A stretch of DNA of 64,000 nt from Oceanospirillales bacterium (lineage in GTDB: Bacteria > Pseudomonadota > Gammaproteobacteria > Pseudomonadales > Balneatricaceae), in assembly GCA_018223185.1 (NCBI GenBank), contig JAAEYW010000027.1, positions 1-64,000 on the forward strand. The letters run 5' to 3'. Each line of letters starts with the position of its first letter. Positions within the stretch are counted from its first letter, which is position 1. Positions 60,933 through 64,000 of the stretch are shown piece after piece. The notes beneath the pieces were generated by a model. That model was not told the DNA's origin. It did not search any database and saw nothing but the letters and a program-made list of their open reading frames with translations. The translations under genes were made by a program, and so were the position numbers.

Positions 60933-63188
60933 ATGAAAAAAACCGCTCCTGATCTGTTTTCTTACCCCCGTTACTGGGCTGAATGCTTTGGTGTCGCTCC
61001 CTTTTTGCCGACCACCCGCAAGGAGATGGACCAGCTTGGCTGGGACAGCTGCGATATCATCATTGTGACCGGCGATGCCTATGTCGATCACCCCAGCTTT
61101 GGCATGGCGGTAATGGGTCGCTTGCTTGAAGCTCAGGGGTTCCGTGTAGGCATTATTGCTCAGCCGGACTGGCGTAGCGCAGATGACTTTATGGCGCTGG
61201 GTAAGCCTAATCTCTATTTTGGTGTTACCGCCGGGAATATGGATTCGATGATCAACCGCTATACGGCGGATCTGCGTTTGCGTCATGATGATGCTTATAC
61301 GGCAGGCGGAAAGGGCGGAAAACGGCCGGACCGGGCCGTAATTGTCTATAGTCAGCGTTGTAAAGAGGCCTGGAGTGATGTGCCGGTTGTTTTGGGTGGA
61401 ATTGAGGCCAGTCTGCGCCGTATCGCTCAATATGATTACTGGAGCAATAAGGTACGTCGTTCGGTGCTGATGGACGCCACCGCGGATATCCTGTTATACG
61501 GTAATGCAGAGCGGGCAATTGTTGAGTTAAGTCATGGGCTTGCTGCCGGTAAGAGTGTTGATGATCTCTGGGATCTGCGGGGGACAGTGCATATTCGCCA
61601 GCGACCACCGGCAGGGTTTGTTGAACTGGATTCAACCCGTATAGACTGGCCTGGCAATATCGATAAACTGCCAAACCCTTATGACTTTGGTGACGACCAG
61701 AATGGCGTGGATAAACTGATTGATCCTACGACTAAGCGCTGCGGTGCTGATCGTTCGGCAACAGTTATCAATGAGCAAGCCGCTGATGATGTTGCACCGA
61801 TTCGCATTATTCCAATGCCGCTCAAACGTAAAGAAAAGCTGAACCCTGAAACAACGTATATCCGACTGCCATCATTTGATAAGGTAGCGAAAGATTCTGC
61901 CCTGTACGCTCACGCGTCACGGGTATTGCATCAGGAATCAAACCCTCATAATGCCCGTGCACTGATACAGAAACACGGCAATCGCGAGATCTGGGTTAAT
62001 CCGCCTCCGATTCCCCTGGAAACAGAGGAGATGGATGGTGTATTCGGGTTGCCCTATCAGCGGATTCCACACCCGGCCTATGGAAAAGAGAAGATCCCTG
62101 CATACGATATGATCCGCTTTTCGATCAATATCATGCGTGGTTGTTTTGGCGGTTGTACCTTCTGTTCTATCACCGAGCATGAGGGGCGGATTATTCAGAG
62201 CCGCTCCCATGAGTCAATTCTGCAGGAGATGGCTGAAATCAGGGATAAAGTGCCCGGCTTTACCGGTTCTATATCCGATCTGGGTGGTCCCACCTCGAAT
62301 ATGTATTTCCTCAACTGTAACGATGATGAGATACAGTCCAACTGCAGAAAGCTTTCCTGTGTCTATCCGACTATCTGTAAGAATCTGGATACCGATCATA
62401 GCCGCACGACAGAGTTGTATCGTAAAGCCCGGAAAATGGAAGGGATCCACAATATCGCCATCGCTTCCGGTCTGCGCTATGACCTGGCAGTAAAAGATCC
62501 TGAGTATGTGCGTGAGCTGGTGACCTATCATGTCGGCGGTTATCTGAAAATCGCTCCGGAGCATAGTGAACAGAATACTCTGAGTAAGATGATGAAGCCG
62601 GGTATGGATACCTACTATGACTTTAAAAAGATGTTTGACCGGTTCTCTCAGGAAGCGGGTAAAAAGCAATATCTGATCCCTTATTTTATAGCGGCTCATC
62701 CGGGGTGCGAAGATGAGGATATGCTGAATCTGTCACTGTGGCTGAAACAGAATGACGTTAAGGTCGATCAGGTACAGAATTTTTATCCATCGCCAATGTC
62801 GCTAGCGACAGCGATGTATCACTCAGAGAAAAACCCGCTTAAGCAGATTACCTATAAGAGTGAAACGCTGTATATCCCACGGGATAAGGATCAGCGCAAA
62901 GCTCATAAGACTCTGCTGCGCTATCATGATCCTGAAAACTGGCCGGCGTTGCGTATCAAACTGAAAGAGATGGGGCGTGAGGATCTGATCGGCACCCGTC
63001 CTGGGCAGCTTGTCACCCCGGAAGAGGAGTTTAAACGACGGGAGAATAGCAGGGGGGCGGTTAAGCCGGTTGAGCGCTCACGGGCAGCTGTCAGGCCCGT
63101 AGTGAAGGGAAAAAAAAGCGCCGCTTCACGCCCTGCCAAAAAACGTAAAGGTGCAGGGGGAAGCAGCGTTAAAAAACAGCAGCGCTGA
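60933..63188 (+). CDS. YgiQ family radical SAM protein
   Basis: Large radical SAM enzyme of about 751 residues. The N-terminal cobalamin-binding-like region includes [20 protein letters not shown] and [20 protein letters not shown]. The 4Fe-4S site is [19 protein letters not shown] (CxxxCxxC). Downstream are [18 protein letters not shown] and [14 protein letters not shown]. The lysine-rich tail ([19 protein letters not shown]) may bind nucleic acid. Substrate unknown. The ATG at 60933 fits the family; earlier in-frame starts add unrelated residues. Confidence 0.94.
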   Translation: MKKTAPDLFSYPRYWAECFGVAPFLPTTRKEMDQLGWDSCDIIIVTGDAYVDHPSFGMAVMGRLLEAQGFRVGIIAQPDWRSADDFMALGKPNLYFGVTAGNMDSMINRYTADLRLRHDDAYTAGGKGGKRPDRAVIVYSQRCKEAWSDVPVVLGGIEASLRRIAQYDYWSNKVRRSVLMDATADILLYGNAERAIVELSHGLAAGKSVDDLWDLRGTVHIRQRPPAGFVELDSTRIDWPGNIDKLPNPYDFGDDQNGVDKLIDPTTKRCGADRSATVINEQAADDVAPIRIIPMPLKRKEKLNPETTYIRLPSFDKVAKDSALYAHASRVLHQESNPHNARALIQKHGNREIWVNPPPIPLETEEMDGVFGLPYQRIPHPAYGKEKIPAYDMIRFSINIMRGCFGGCTFCSITEHEGRIIQSRSHESILQEMAEIRDKVPGFTGSISDLGGPTSNMYFLNCNDDEIQSNCRKLSCVYPTICKNLDTDHSRTTELYRKARKMEGIHNIAIASGLRYDLAVKDPEYVRELVTYHVGGYLKIAPEHSEQNTLSKMMKPGMDTYYDFKKMFDRFSQEAGKKQYLIPYFIAAHPGCEDEDMLNLSLWLKQNDVKVDQVQNFYPSPMSLATAMYHSEKNPLKQITYKSETLYIPRDKDQRKAHKTLLRYHDPENWPALRIKLKEMGREDLIGTRPGQLVTPEEEFKRRENSRGAVKPVERSRAAVRPVVKGKKSAASRPAKKRKGAGGSSVKKQQR

Positions 63189-63219
63189 TCGCTACTGCCG
63201 GGGCGGGTGAACCTTAAAT

Positions 63220-63414
63220 TCAGAACAATTCGTAAGATTCGGTGATGCGACGTTTCAGCGAACGTTCTTCCATATAATCTTCAATCATCTGACGTTTGCG
63301 GCTTTTACGCCCGCCCTTTTTTTGCCGTTCAGGCTCGGGAGTTTTGAAAAAGTCGTTGTCCATCTCATCAAGGGCTTCAGTTGACAGGTCGTCCAGACGA
63401 ATTTTGCTGCTCAT
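63220..63414 (-). CDS. PA3496-family small protein, copy 1
   Basis: 64 residues, acidic N-terminus and basic C-terminus RKSRKRQMIEDYMEERSLKR followed by RITESYELF. The C-terminal R..IEx..Ex..LxR pattern is that of PA3496-like small proteins, proposed to relate to envelope integrity. Shares this tail with the gene at 63682-63867. Confidence 0.75.
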   Translation of the reverse strand: MSSKIRLDDLSTEALDEMDNDFFKTPEPERQKKGGRKSRKRQMIEDYMEERSLKRRITESYELF

Positions 63415-63658
63415 AGATACTTACCAGGTTTGTGTTTTTTTGATGGGTAAATAAAACCCTTTGTGGATGACGATAGGGTGACGTATCTATTAAGCTTTCA
63501 TAACAGAAATGTTGCGGCGGGACTGATGCAAGATTAAATCGGGATTGGAGCGAGAGTTGTGGTGGTTATCATGGTTGAGCGTAATGTCGTAAGCGTACTG
63601 ATAACATCGGCTTCAGATATTAGTATGGGCTGGCATATCATTAAAGTATTGAGACACT

Positions 63659-63681
63659 AAAAAGGGCAGCGGATGCTGCCC
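63659..63681 (-). terminator. intrinsic terminator after PA3496-like copy 2
   Basis: Stem GGGCAGC/GCTGCCC immediately after the stop codon, followed on the minus strand by TTTTT. Confidence 0.88.
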
Positions 63682-63867
63682 TTAATCGTCGTAAAACTCG
63701 CGAAGCTCCCGTTCCAGCCGGCGTTGTTCCATTAGTAGTTCTATCCGTTTTCTTTTCTCCGCATCACAGCAATACTTTTTTTCTTTTGCATCAATCTCAA
63801 TATCATCATCTTCCCAGTCATCTGCTAGATCGAGAAGTTCAGTGTCTTTCTTTTCTTTCTCTGTCAT
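63682..63867 (-). CDS. PA3496-family small protein, copy 2
   Basis: About 61 residues: acidic stretch ADDWEDDDIEIDAKE, then KRKRIELLMEQRRLERELRE and a FYDD tail. The tail aligns with copy 1 0.3 kb away. The ATG at 63867 has GGAG seven bases before it; an in-frame ATG at 63888 lacks a ribosome site. Role unknown beyond the family. Confidence 0.75.
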   Translation of the reverse strand: MTEKEKKDTELLDLADDWEDDDIEIDAKEKKYCCDAEKRKRIELLMEQRRLERELREFYDD

Positions 63868-64000
63868 GGCTCCGCTCTTCACATGCAAATTGGCATCAGA
63901 TATCTCTTATCAAAATTAACCAATAATGATGAATTACATGATCAAACCCGCTTGCCCTGCTGGTTCGCGTCTATCCAGATTATGGGACAAGATACGCAGG

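Overview
The window reads as about 64 kb of chromosome from a marine, PHA-accumulating gammaproteobacterium of the Oceanospirillaceae type (Amphritea, Neptunomonas or Marinobacterium-like). Pointers are the membrane malate:quinone oxidoreductase, two phasins, an ErcA plus NahK/ErcS-type hybrid kinase pair, a homoprotocatechuate (hpa) catabolic operon, several c-di-GMP proteins, and gammaproteobacterial housekeeping genes (htpG, rlmF, yejK, yaeQ, ygiQ, hisC). The genus is an inference from gene content. I found no tRNA, rRNA, CRISPR array, intact insertion sequence or prophage.

Layout. 0-16 kb: chemoreceptor, mqo, a truncated rhodanese, a Lon-N-domain protein with an overlapping rRNA methyltransferase, a CZB-GGDEF diguanylate cyclase, a DMT exporter/DUF3301 pair, a DUF599 protein, htpG, ercA with its hybrid kinase, and cobA divergent from a NIT-ANTAR regulator. 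The cobA leader holds an intrinsic terminator, which suggests nitrate-responsive antitermination. 16-24 kb: a membrane transporter divergent from hpaH-hpaI-hpaG1-hpaG2-hpaE-hpaF. The ring-cleavage gene hpaD is absent, and a 290 bp repeat-rich gap lies between hpaE and hpaF. 24-31 kb: a decayed zone with broken ZIP-transporter, ferredoxin-reductase and MarC genes among a PuuD-like membrane protein, a GlpD-like oxidoreductase, a 7TMR-DISM diguanylate cyclase and a tandem-HD c-di-GMP phosphodiesterase candidate. 31-36 kb: DASS symporter, YnfA, SIMPL, VOC, DUF1272, DinB and a Bcr/CflA efflux protein. 36-43 kb: class III aminotransferase, LuxR regulator, an SDR relic, a gabD-like dehydrogenase, an HpaR-like MarR regulator and a DMT exporter. 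43-51 kb: rlmF, a MocR regulator, DUF1127, CBS, an ornithine decarboxylase-type enzyme, a PAS-degenerate GGDEF protein and hisC. 51-64 kb: two tandem sRNA-like units, hemerythrin, an isolated hypAB pair, two phasins with matching operator-flanked promoters, yejK, yaeQ, a DUF455 protein, a thioesterase, ygiQ and two PA3496-like small proteins.

The most interesting non-coding signals are these. (1) Two tandem minus-strand units at 51100-51170 and 51262-51330 look like paralogous small RNAs: the terminator stem carries a compensatory base-pair swap, the loop keeps a CCUUCCCUCC anti-Shine-Dalgarno-like core, and the 5' parts are also conserved. (2) An identical 16-mer operator candidate sits upstream of hpaH and, inverted, inside a 38 bp near-perfect palindrome 21 kb away upstream of the LuxR gene. 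Related sites precede gabD, the MFS gene and hpaR. (3) The two phasin promoters each have a dyad upstream of -35 and another just downstream of -10. (4) The nasR/cobA leader has attenuator architecture. (5) Six or more gene relics lie in the window.
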